This document shows, in pieces, positions 31,669-42,491 of a DNA stretch of 64,000 nt. Positions within the stretch are counted from its first letter, which is position 1; every line of letters starts with the position of its first letter. Source of the DNA: Colius striatus (Eukaryota; Chordata; Aves; Coliiformes; Coliidae); assembly GCF_028858725.1 (NCBI RefSeq), contig NC_084790.1:85437506-85501505 (forward strand). Reading direction: 5' to 3'. The notes beneath the pieces were generated by a model. It searched no databases. It saw only the letters and a list, made by a program, of their open reading frames with translations, and had not been told where the DNA came from. The translations under genes were made by a program, and so were the position numbers.

Positions 31669-32380
31669 CTTAAAAAAAAAATGAATGAAATGCTGCCTTT
31701 GCTTGAGGACTCTCTAGCTGGAACATTGATTTGGAATATTATCAGTTGCACATGTTTGGGGAAGTCTGATTGTTTAATATCCATCTGTTCCTTCTGGCAT
31801 AAAGACACAAGTTTCCCACGTCCAGTTTCTTTCAGGTCAGCACTGTGTTGGTTGGGACAATACATCAGGAGCCACAACCCTCTAGTAGTTCAAACCCTGG
31901 TAAAATCAGTACTTGGTGGGACATCCAGTTCTGCAACTGGTACACTCCAAGGATTGCTGTTTAACTTTACCTGGCTGCCTAAATGCAGTGGTTTTTTTTT
32001 CCAAGCCTGGCCTTTATTGTAGATCCTCAGTATCTGAAAACTGTTTCCTGAATGCACCCCAGAGCGACAGCACCGTAAGGGCTGGATCAGCATCTGGAAG
32101 GCTGAGTACTCCAAATGTCATGAACCTGCAGAACTGGGCAAGAGAACAGCCTCGCTCCCTGTAGCACTGGCTTTCTCTGGTTTTGTTTGGAGTGTGCCTG
32201 TACTGCAAAATACTGTCTCTGTACAGTTTCAGGGGTTAAGTAAACACTAACTGGGATACTCACATCTCCAGCTATTAATGTAATTATTACCTAATGTGTG
32301 TGCTGCCATTATTTACAGGTCAGCTGAAGGGTTTGCTATGCTGATCTGGGCTCTGCCTGAGTCTGACAGCATAGAAACAC

Positions 32381-33150
32381 AGAATCACAGAATGGTAGGG
32401 GTTGGAAGGGACTTTTAGAGATCATCTAGTCCAACGCCCCTGCAGAAGCAGGGTCACCTAGATCAGGTCACACAGGAACATGTCCAGGAGGGTTTTGAAG
32501 CCCTCCAAGGAAGGAGCCTCCACACCCTCCCTGGGCAGCCTGGGCCAGGGCTCCCTCACTGAAACACTGAAATAGTTTTTTCTTATATTTAAGTGGAACT
32601 GTTTGTGTTGCAGCTTCATCCCATCACCCCTTGTCCTGTTGCTAGATACCATTGAAAAAAGTGCTGCCCCAACCTCCTGACACCCATCCTTTAGATATTT
32701 ATAAATGTTAATGAGATCTCCCCTCAGTCTCCTCTTCTCCAGACTAAACAGCCCCAGGTCCCGCAGCCTTTCCTCATATGAAAGATGTTCCATTCCCCTG
32801 ATCATCTTGGTGGCCCTGCACTGGCCTCTCTCCAGCAGTTCCCTGTCCCTCTGGAGCTGAGGAGCCCAGCACTGGACACAGGACTCCAGATAAGGCCTCA
32901 CCAGGGCAGAGCAGAGGGAGAGCAGAACCGCCCTTGACCTGCTGCCCACACTCTTCTTGATGGGTCCCGTGATGCCATTGGCTTCTTGGCCACGAGGGCA
33001 CAATGCTGGCTCATATTTAGCTTATTATCAATCAGGACTGAGTACTGAGCATCACCCCAAAGAGTTTCTCTCCAGCACAGGTTCTGGATAACTCGAGTTA
33101 CACCAGACTCTGGGGAATTACTGGTAGGATCTGGACTTTTCACCTGGGCA
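32381..33150 (-). mobile_element. CR1 copy, antisense, with long ORF2 tail
   Basis: Starts with GAATCACAGAATGGTAGGGG and extends about 770 bases. The - strand keeps a 181-codon open frame (32458-33003) covering the ORF2 C-terminal region, with [20 protein letters not shown] and [15 protein letters not shown], then the 3' UTR. The intact frame suggests a fairly young insertion. It is 5'-truncated next to the purine microsatellite. Confidence 0.95.
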
Positions 33151-33208
33151 CCTCTGTAGCTGGAGTCTGGGTACTCAGAAAGTCTTGGGGAAAATAGGAG
33201 AGAAGATG

Positions 33209-33549
33209 GAAGGGAAGGGAAGGGAAGGGAAGGGAAGGGAAGGGAAGGGAAGGGAAGGGAAGGGAAGGGAAGGGAAGGGAAGGGAAGGGAAGGGAAGGGA
33301 AGGGAAGGAAAGGAAAGGAAAGGAAAGGAAAGGAAAGGAAAGGAAAGGAAAGGAAAGGAAAGGAAAGGAAAGGAAAGGAAAGGAAAGGAAAGGAAAGGAA
33401 AGGAAAGGAAAGGAAAGGAAAGGAAAGGAAAGGAAAGGAAAGGAAAGGAAAGGAAAGGAAAGGAAAGGAAAGGAAAGGAAAGGAAAGGAAAGGAAAGGAA
33501 AGGAAAGGAAAGGAAAGGAAAGGAAAGGAAAGGAAAGGAAAGGAAAGGA
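33209..33549 (+). repeat. Homopurine pentanucleotide tract, (GGGAA)n then (GGAAA)n
   Basis: About 340 bases of uninterrupted purine. The first roughly 100 bases repeat GGGAA; from about 33308 the unit changes to GGAAA for some 48 copies without a break. Frames of 127 and 147 codons across it are artefacts. Confidence 0.98.
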
Positions 33550-34779
33550 TCAAAATACCAAATACTGAATTAGCAGGAGACAAAATTCAACAAATGTTAA
33601 GAAGGGGTGAAGATAAAAAGCACAATTATTGCATGAGAGGAAAGAGGAAGAATAATCTGCATTGATAAAAACTTTTCAGATACAGCTGCTGAGCTGAAAT
33701 ATTTACTAAGAGGAATTCAGCCGTTGCCAGAAGTGGATTGCTTGCTGTTGTGCCTAGAGGTGTATCTTCATGTTTTGGCACTCTCAATCTGTCTGTTTTC
33801 CACTTCTCATCTTCAGATTGCAAGTCATTTGAGACAGAGACTCTTCCTGGTATACTTAAGGACAAATTGGCCCAGCAGGATTCTAAGCACTGAGTATTCT
33901 AAAGACAACTCAACCCTGAGGAAGTGAGTTTTGACAGTCTAGAAACAGTCAAGACACTCATTCTTTCCTGCCAAAAATCTGTGATGAGTTACGGATTTAA
34001 AGCATACACATGAAGTACATGTGTAAACAGAAACACCAGCTTCTGTTTATGGGAAAGATACAGAAACTTGCTGCATCAGAACAATAGCAACAAGTGGTTC
34101 TGCATCCAGGCTCCATCATACAGCCCTCTCAAAAGTTTCTTTCCTATGGGCACTCACCAGCTTCCCCTTGGCTTTCTGGGACTGGTGCAGGTACTTTTGA
34201 GCCAGATTAACCAGACATCTGTCTTACTCTGCCTCACAGCCTTTTCTTTTTCAGCCTTTGCACAAGTGATCAGACATAAACAATACCAGTGAATATTTCT
34301 TTGTGAGGAAGCATTTGTGTTTCTGTCACGATGGGCCTTCCCTGCCATGATATGTGTATATGTGTATATTCTATCCCTCTCTATCAACCCCCAACTGAGA
34401 ACCCTTTATCAAATCCTCCAAATACTCCTGGAAAGTTTAGAATTAGATCAGATCTCTGTGGGTGGCTCTTACTTCTACAGTGGATGATATCCAGACATGA
34501 GACTGAACTTCATAGAGTTTGGAGGCTGCTCTGGAAGGCTCCATCCATCGAGTCATCCTTGTATTGGGGCCAAAAACTCACATTTGCCCAAAGCATAACC
34601 CTCACAACTTCATAAAGGCTGGGGTCAAAGAATAGAAGAAGTGGAGAATTGCTGCTGGACTGGTCATCCTCCTCATCCCCAACACAGCACCAGTTTCATG
34701 CCAACAGAAACATTGCTGTTATTTGTTGTTTCTAATCACTTCAAGGTCTAAAACTTTAAACTGCTTCTTCAAGTTCCAG

Positions 34780-34897
34780 CCTCTAAACCAGGCAGAATTA
34801 TTGCATTTGGCAGGTGTCCTGCAGGACAAGATGGCCCATGTGAAGCCAGAGAGTCTCCATCAAAGCAGTCATCTGAGCGGAACAGTAGAGTCAATCG
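34780..34897 (+). CDS. Candidate exon of an unknown + strand gene (first of three)
   Basis: Acceptor CTGCTTCTTCAAGTTCCAG is strong; donor ATCG|GTACAT is fair. The 118 nt run from phase 0 to phase 1 with 39 codons: PLNQAELLHLAGVLQDKMAH, then VKPESLHQSSHLSGTVESI. The phase joins to 35486-35608. No family is recognised and the 5' end of the gene is not found. Confidence 0.32.
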
Positions 34898-35485
34898 GTA
34901 CATGATGGATGTGGCCATCCATTCACTGTGCATTGGCATCTCCCTAAGTATCATCAGGCCAGTCTGGTCACCTCTGGGATTCTGTCTGTGCTAAATCTGG
35001 ATCCCTAAGTCAGCTCTTAAAAAAGACACACTACACATCCCCACGTGTTTGCACAGCAATACATTTCCTCTTCTGACAGGGCCCCCAGACAAACGATACC
35101 AATAAGTATTCATAATGCTAGAGCACAGTAGTTTTCTTGCCCAATACAAGACAAGAGACAATAAAATAGTCCAGAAATATTTCTACAGAAGTGCCAAGGT
35201 AGTCAGGTAAGAAACAAGTCACTGTCCTTTTTAGTTCAGTTTTGAAATTCAGACATAATACAGAGATTCACTTCCCATTTATCCAGGATAAAAGGCTCAC
35301 TGTAGGGAGGGAGTTCAGCTGAAGAAGGAATTTGGGTGAAATAGTTCTCAGAGCCTGTCAGATTGTGATGACTCACTGAGCAGATGCAACAGGATCTCAG
35401 GTGTCCACAGCTTCAGTCAAACCTCCTACCCGATTGCTCCCCAGATGTTTCCTGGAAAATCTTGCCTGTTCCTTTTTCGCACCAG

Positions 35486-35608
35486 AGATTCGTTGCCAGA
35501 CTGCATACACCTATGTCTGGCAGGACTCCACCATCCAGCATGCTCCGGCTATGAGTAACAACAGGTTTCCCCATGTATTTTGTGAATTAATGATACCGAT
35601 ACTTGCAG
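35486..35608 (+). CDS. Candidate exon of the same + strand gene (second)
   Basis: Acceptor TGTTCCTTTTTCGCACCAG and donor TTGCAG|GTAAAA flank 123 nt, phase 1 to phase 1. The peptide reads IRCQTAYTYVWQDSTIQHAP, then AMSNNRFPHVFCELMIPILA. The 588-base intron before it is ordinary. Both junction phases fit the neighbouring candidates. Confidence 0.32.
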
Positions 35609-36253
35609 GTAAAAGGATTGGGTAAGCTCCAAGCCCCTCTCAATTCCTAAGGAGTTACCAGTCTTCACATGAAATAATGAGTTTTCCCTAAAGCACAGCT
35701 GCTGCAATTGAAACAGCTTACAAGTCTTGATCTCTTGCTTTGGTGAGAGTGCTTGGATCCTAGGAGGACCAGGGAGGTTACAAGACTGCCAAGATCTTTG
35801 CCCTTCCTATATCTCTATTACATCTTCCTTTTTTACCAATGGAAGTTAAAAAAGGGTGCTAATGTTTCAATGTATTAGTTGTCTCCTGCCCATCAGCTGA
35901 CAGAGAGACACTAGAAAGGACATTACCAAGCCAATACCTTTCTCTGTATGGACTATGGGTACATTCTGCACTTTGCCCAGGCTGATAGCTGAGCCATACT
36001 GCCCTCAATTCCTATGGACAGCTTTGTCATGGAGGCTATAGAAGAGCCCTTTTTGGAGAGGACCCAAGGAGCCATCTCTCCTCTGGAAGTTACTGCACAT
36101 CAAGGGGCTCCAGAAAACCCAAGTTATTGTTTGCAGAGAGCAATCCCCAACATCTCTTGGGGCAGAGGGTCCACTCACACCATGGAGTTACACTCCAGTC
36201 CTGTTTTTCAAGGTTTTGTTTGGGTATTATTTTGGTTTTTCCTGTCCTTACAG

Positions 36254-36366
36254 TCAAAATGGACAGGAGATTAGTTTGCTTAATGAAAGCAGAGTGCCTC
36301 ACAAACACGAGAAGCAGGGCTTTAGAAAAACATCACAGCAAATTGCAAGAGTTACGGAACCCATGA
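36254..36366 (+). CDS. Candidate terminal exon of the same + strand gene (third)
   Basis: Acceptor TTTTTCCTGTCCTTACAG is excellent. Joined from 35608 the frame reads VKMDRRLVCLMKAECLTNTR, then SRALEKHHSKLQELRNP and TGA at 36364-36366. A second frame of the same segment (phase 2 entry) stays open to 36440 and begins QNGQEISLLNESRVPHKHEK; it would need an extra exon to fit. That two frames look plausible shows how weak this kind of evidence is alone. Confidence 0.28.
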
Positions 36367-37289
36367 CCTGGCAACACCTCAATTATGTGCAGGATTTTTT
36401 GGATTTGAAAAGTCAGGGCTTCAGAAAACACATGTGCTGAGAGATACTGAAACACCACTTTTCCTTCTGCAGAGCCAAGGGTTGTGCAGCATATTCCAGG
36501 GTCTTGAAGAGCTTTAGTGTGTGACACTCCAGGAGTTCTGGTAGTCTGAAACCCCAGATGATGCGAAGCAGCTAAAACAAAACTCAGGCTAACACAAACA
36601 TTTTTTTGGGGCTCAAAGACACATGAAAAAATATCTTCATATCCATTTGGTCTTACAATGGTTTATCTTTCTAAAATTGTTCATGCAACAGTTTAAGATC
36701 CTTGACCACTTTTTGCCATCGCACGGAATGTTGCAGAAAACAGAAGAATTCTTTTCTTTTCTAGGCTTGAGAAACCAAGTGTCTCTCTATTTTTAGTTGT
36801 CTTTGGTATGAAGGTCTGAAAACAAAGGCCTATGGGAAAGTATAGATTTTAAAAAACATAATTTTGGGAGGGGAAAAAAACTCCACCCGAAGCACTAAAC
36901 CCCAACACACAAACATGAAAGAGCAAAAAACCACCCAAAAAGCCACCACAACTTACATTTCCCAGTGGTTTGGCCGTTGCTGTGGGCTCAGACCTCTCTG
37001 AGAGCAGGAATCAACTTGGAAAACTGCCCAACTTCTCACCACTTCTCCTGATGCTCATGCCATAGGCTCAGCATTGAGGGACCTTCTGGCCCTCATCTTT
37101 CTCGTGTTCCCTTTGCTCCATTTTTATACTTTCTCTTTATAACAAGGCTTTTACTCGGCATACAAAGAGAATAGTATGATGTGCTGCGTGATGTGTGCTG
37201 CAAAGCAACACACAGTGCTGGTACTCCACAGGCATCTCACAGCTCTTGAGTATCGATATTGACCATTTGCCTCTAAAAATATAACTCTT

Positions 37290-37400
37290 CATAGAATCAT
37301 AGAATGGCAAGGGCTGGAAGGGACCTTTAGAGATCATTCAGTCCAATCCCCCTGAGACCTAGATCAGGTCACACAGGACCGTGTCCAGGCGGGTTTATTC
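37290..37400 (-). mobile_element. CR1 3' terminus, antisense
   Basis: TCATAGAATCATAGAATGGC, then GGGACCTTTAGAGATCATTC, ending at GTGTCCAGGCGGGTTTA. About 110 bases. Confidence 0.93.
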
Positions 37401-37544
37401 TGGGCACCATCAAAACTACTACTCCTTCTGGTGTTAATAAGTGTTGATAAGACGAGGAACTCTAAAGAGAGAGATCGGTAAGTGCTGTTGCACTGTGAGA
37501 CTTCCGTGATTCACTTGACATCAATCAATACCTTTCTCTTCATG

Positions 37545-37628
37545 ATCTAGGTGAAGCTGCTTCTGAAGGGAGGTTGGACTAGATGATATCTAAAGGTCCC
37601 TTCCAAACCCTACCATTCTATGATTGCA
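37545..37628 (+). mobile_element. CR1 3' terminus, sense
   Basis: GGTTGGACTAGATGATATC, AAAGGTCCCTTCC and CCATTCTATGATTG. Opposite orientation to the copies on both sides. Confidence 0.9.
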
Positions 37629-37680
37629 GCTTATGGACCTGAGGGAGAAGCTCTGCCCAGAGAGGTTGTACAGCCTCCCT

Positions 37681-38190
37681 CATAGAATCACAGAACTGCA
37701 GGGTTTGGAAAGAACCTTTACAGATCATGAAATCCAACCCCACTGCAGAAGCAGGTTCACCTAGATGAGGTGGCACAGGAACATGTCCAGGAGGGTCTTG
37801 AAGCCCTCCAAGGAAGGAGCCTCCACACCCTCCCTGGGCAGCCTGAGCTCCCCCATCTCACACTGAAACAGTGTTTTCTTATGTTTAAACGGAACTGTTT
37901 GTGTTCCAGCTTCATCCCATCACCCCTTGTCCTTGCTAGATATTGTAAAAAAAAAAAAAAACGCTGCCCCAGCCTCCTGACACCCATTTTTTAGATATTT
38001 GTAACTATCAATGAGATGCCTCCTCAATCTCCTCCAGACTAAACAGCCCCAGGTCCCGCAGCCTTTCCTCAGAAGGAAGATGTTCCAGTCCCCTGATCAT
38101 CTTGGTGGCCCTGCACTGGCCTCTCTCCATCAGTTCCCTGTCCCTCTTGAGCTGGGGACCCCAGAACTGGACACAGGACTCCAGATGAGC
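37681..38190 (-). mobile_element. CR1 copy, antisense, about 0.5 kb
   Basis: Starts CATAGAATCACAGAACTGC and extends past the 3' UTR into the ORF2 C-terminus ([20 protein letters not shown] on the - strand). An A run of about 15 interrupts it near 37947. Confidence 0.94.
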
Positions 38191-41100
38191 ATGTAAAGTA
38201 TTAATCTCCCAAGAAATAAATGACAACAAAATCCTAACTATGCCTTACTTATCCAAAGCAGCATGAGTCAACACGCAGCAGATACACCTTTGAGAAGGTT
38301 CTTGTTGGTACTTGTGATTTCTATTCCCATCAAGCTTCATGGGAATCAACTAAACTGAACCCATTCTGCCTCTTCACACCTCATGGCTTTTGCCAAACCT
38401 CAGCACTGATACAAACAACTAAAGATCTTCTGAAGTTGACCACGTAGCACCTGCTTGTACTGGGTTTGAATTCCCACTGTGGTCCCTACGGTCATGTCTC
38501 CAGACTTAACTTGCCACAGCTGCTGTGTGTCAGAGAGAAAGAAAGCTTTGCACCTGCTTCAGAACTCTTTGGACACTCTAAATGAAGATGGCAAAGCTTG
38601 GCACGGGAAGACTTGCCCCCAACGAGGGCACCAGCTTTAGAACAACGTTGGCAGTATCTGGCTGCATGCAGAGCTTTTGTAACTGAAGGCAGCCTAAGGG
38701 AAACAAGAAAAACTGCTTTGAAAGAAAGGACAGATGTTGTAACTGTGCCCAAGAGTAAAAGTTTATAGGTAGTATCTACATGTAATTAGAAGGTGCATCT
38801 GCAAAAGCTCATCTGCAACTGCATGTTTTTGTGCAGCATTAAAAAGATTTTAGCACGTCACATTTCTGTGCCCACTCTGCCTTATTTTGCATCCACAGCC
38901 CCACAACCCCAGTACAGGAAGGCCACAAATTGGTTTACCAGGTAGAAGCTTTAAAAAAGGCTTTGGGAAGGTCCTTTTCCATCCATTGCCTCACAAAATT
39001 GAGAAAACACATGAGCATAATGACACCAGTCTCAGTGGCAACACATTGGAAACAGGATCAGATATTTTTAAGGCAGCAAAGTCTAACCAGACTGCAGATA
39101 TCTCTGGCTTGAGAAGTCCCAACAATGCAGCCTGCAGGAGGGCATAGCTGTAGAAACATTACTATGGCCTTGCCCTTTATTTTTATACTTTCCTGGAGCA
39201 TCTGTTGTGTCTGAACACATCCATTTGCACTGATAAACACAGTCTCTCAGCTTGTTAAACACAGCAGTCACAAACTGGAGGGAGACATCAGAAATACCAG
39301 CTGTTTGGTGCACACTCTGCCCTCCCATCTGCCCTCCATGCCGTTAACAGGGTGGAAATCCTACGTAAAACCACCAGATTGGGGACTTAAAAAGGCCTTT
39401 TCAACAGGAACACGTCTTCTTTTCTAACACTCTCTCCCTGACGTGGGCTGGGAAAACCAATGCAAAGCAGGGAAATAGAAACAATAAAATATGTTAATTG
39501 CTCTTTTGCCTACTGGAGAGCGGGCCCCAAGGGGAAAGCAACATTTCAGTGAGTTTTATCTCAGTGGCATTGCTCTCTTCAGCTCAGAATTAATACCCCA
39601 AACCAGTGTTAGCAACTGCTTTATCGTTACAACCACCTGACTATCTAATACATAAACTGTCCTCTATTCTTGTAGCTGCCACCCCTCCGAGGCACCCTGT
39701 GAATCTAAACTGATGAGCTGATATCTCCCATCAGGTTGTTTTGTCTAAGTCCAAACTCTCTTTGTTTCTGCAGCTGAAAACAACCCAGCCTGCTTTAAAT
39801 GACTCTCACTGGGATTTCATGCACAAGGACAATTCTGCAGCTCTCTGGCTGTTCACAGTGACCAGGACAGCAATTAGCTTTGCTGCAAGCAGAAGCTTCC
39901 TTCCCTCAGAATCTGTGATGACTGACTTTTCAGCCTGTTTTGAGAAATATTGGTATTTGTAGCCTGGAAGGCATTTTGATAGAAGAAGATATTCACTTTC
40001 AAGAGAATGAATAGAGTCTTTTAGGAGAAAATAATCTTTCTGGGCTTAAAGAACCCACGAGAAGGAGGAAGAAATGGCCTTGGAGATGTGCAGGGTACCG
40101 GTGCCCCTCTCCCTGTCCCCAAAAGTGACACTTTGGCTCCCTGTACCTGCTAGAGAGGTGGTGGTGTGCATGTGGGCTCTGCATTCAGGACTCTTCAGTT
40201 CACTGAGTCCTGGTAAACAGATGGTGGCATCTGACCTGGGCACTGAGAAGCAAGAGCCACAAAAGCTGCATCTACAAAAGAGCCAGGGAGTAAGCTCAAG
40301 TACAGGAACAACTGTATCTGTGTTACCAAACTGCCTCCACATTTAATAGCACTCTTTTTTTCCCTCCAAGCTAATACGACCCCAAACACAGTTTGGGCAT
40401 CACGGGGAGGATAGTTCACACAAAAGACAACATAAATAAGCCTGAGCCTGGCCAGGCTCTCACCATCCAAGGTGGGGCTCAGAACACACAGGCATATGTT
40501 CTCCTTCAGGATACTATTGTGGAAACTCCCAAATCCCAGCCAAGCTGCTGCAGAATGTGCCTCCAAGCTCTCAAAGAACATACCAACCCAGTCAAGAAAA
40601 TGATATCCCTTTTTGGCCCGGGCACTAGAACATTCTAAGTGGGGTGAGAGAGCACCAGGTTCAAACCCTCCCTGTCTAGGCATGAGTTTGGGAGCTCTGC
40701 CCTCAGCCAATACTTCCTTTTGAAACAGTTCTCATTCATATAAGTAAGGATAGTTGGAAGAAGAGACAGCAGCTCCATGCTCTTCATTATCTCAGGTGAG
40801 TGGTGTCTCCATTGGGCTACTAAACCTTGAGATAGGCCCTGCTTTATTCTGTTACCATTAAAAAACCCCTTAAACTCTTGCCACCCTGCCTTAGTTTTGC
40901 CTTCCCAAATGAAGAGAAATGCTTTTCTCTCAGAAGAGCCAAACTTCAGCCACTCTAGGAAGGGTGCTCCGGTAGCTCCAGCATTCTCCCAGCCTCCTGA
41001 GCTCTCTCCTGGAGATCCAGCCCTCCTCATGGGAGCACTAGAGGGGAGGTGGCTCCCTGGTTCTCCTTTCTCCAAGCCTCTCAGTGCATTTAGCCCCTTA

Positions 41101-42470
41101 TGTACAGCAGGTTGTCCTAGCAAGCTTCCACACTTGTGTCATCACCACAGATGTTGTAGATGCAGCGGCAGCATTTCTTACAGCATGAAATGTCTTCACA
41201 GCAAATTAAGTCTGTTGCTTGAGTCAATGAAAATCTTAAAGTGGTTATAATAACAGAAAGCATGGGGCTGTGCAGAGGTTTACTTGTGCAAATCTTATTG
41301 GTGGTATTCAATGTATTAGCCTTTGGGCACCGAAGTTACTGATGTTTGAACACATGCTACTGCGTCCACATGATATTAGCCACCTTTTCTAGTCATTTTT
41401 GGACTGTTGCACAAAGTGCAGTACAAATGACATCAGCCTCAGGAAGCATTTTAGTCTTGCAGACAGTTAACACAGCTGGGAGAAAGGAAAATCTCTGCAG
41501 CTGGGAGAGGAAGAGAGAATTCCCTGCTTCCATTTATTTTGTGCCTGTGCCCAGTTTCTGTGTTCTCTGGGGATCTTTCAAAGACTGTGATTACAAATCG
41601 TGGGAAGGTGTGTTTGGGAAGCTGCAGTACCAGACACAAAACGTCTTCAAATTGATTTCCATAAAAATTTACTACCTTCAGAGTTAATTAAATCTTTTGA
41701 ACACCCCGGTGTGATACATGGGGAGCTGAAGGATTTGTTGCTGTTATTGCATGATGTCAAGAGAGACACACCACGAGCCCACGTAGGGCTGGGAGCAGCA
41801 AGCTGCCCTCATTGTGTATTCACCCAACGTGCTCCTCGAGGCTTCAGGGGATGCAGCCACAGCCGAGACCATGTGAGAGGAGGGAAATAATAAGGGCTAA
41901 ACAGAGGAAATGCCTTGTCATGTACGATGCTTTCTTCCTGGCACCACGGAGAGCATTCACGCCATAAGAAGCTATCTTTAACCAGAATCAGTTTTACTTT
42001 TCAATCTTCCTCATCACAAAAGACAAAAAACGAGAGAGGGGGTGGCCACACCTCCTGCCTTTTTGGGAATCATCCTGTTTCACTGTATCAAGACAGTGCT
42101 GGGAAAAAAAAGAAACACAATAGGTGCCAGTTTGGGAATATTTTGCATGTGAGGTCATAAACCAACCAACTGAAAAAAACAAACCAAACCAACAAAAAAA
42201 CATCCCTTGGCTTTCTGTTTTCACACACTCGGACAAGGTTCCTGCTTTGGTTTGATCTGGAGGGAGGGAGGGAGCATGGCCTGTCCCTCCGACACACAGA
42301 GATGCAAAGGGTGTTTGTTTTGTTATCAGCAGAGAGCAGCTAAGAGCTTGGTTACCAGCTCTCCCACCCTGCTCCATCCGTGAGATAATCTGTTCCTTAT
42401 TGCTGTGTGTCAGGCCACATGCACCACGGTTTGGAATAATAACAAAAGACTTAAAATCCCCTCAAAACTC
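38191..42470. other. Intergenic DNA, no gene seen
   Basis: No recognised gene or mobile element. Long open frames on the - strand (171 codons at 40195-40710, 162 codons at 40635-41123) lack motifs. A 16-base perfect palindrome GAGCCTGGCCAGGCTC lies at 40444-40459. Confidence 0.45.
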
Positions 42471-42471
42471 A

Positions 42472-42491
42472 CCCCCCCCCCCCCCCCCCCC
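42472..42491 (+). repeat. Poly(C)20
   Basis: An uninterrupted run of 20 C, with the potential to form an i-motif or G-quadruplex on the opposite strand. Confidence 0.95.

Noticed and set aside
32458..33003. 181-codon frame on the - strand
   Set aside because: It is the C-terminal end of a truncated CR1 ORF2, described as part of that element and not a host gene.
33140..33583. Open frames of 127 and 147 codons with pure repeat composition
   Set aside because: They are translations of the GGGAA/GGAAA microsatellite.
40195..40710. 171-codon - strand frame, and a tRNA-like B-box (GGTTCAAACCC) at 40658-40668
   Set aside because: The frame has no motif or splice support. The B-box has no A-box at a suitable distance and no cloverleaf, so neither a tRNA gene nor a SINE can be supported.
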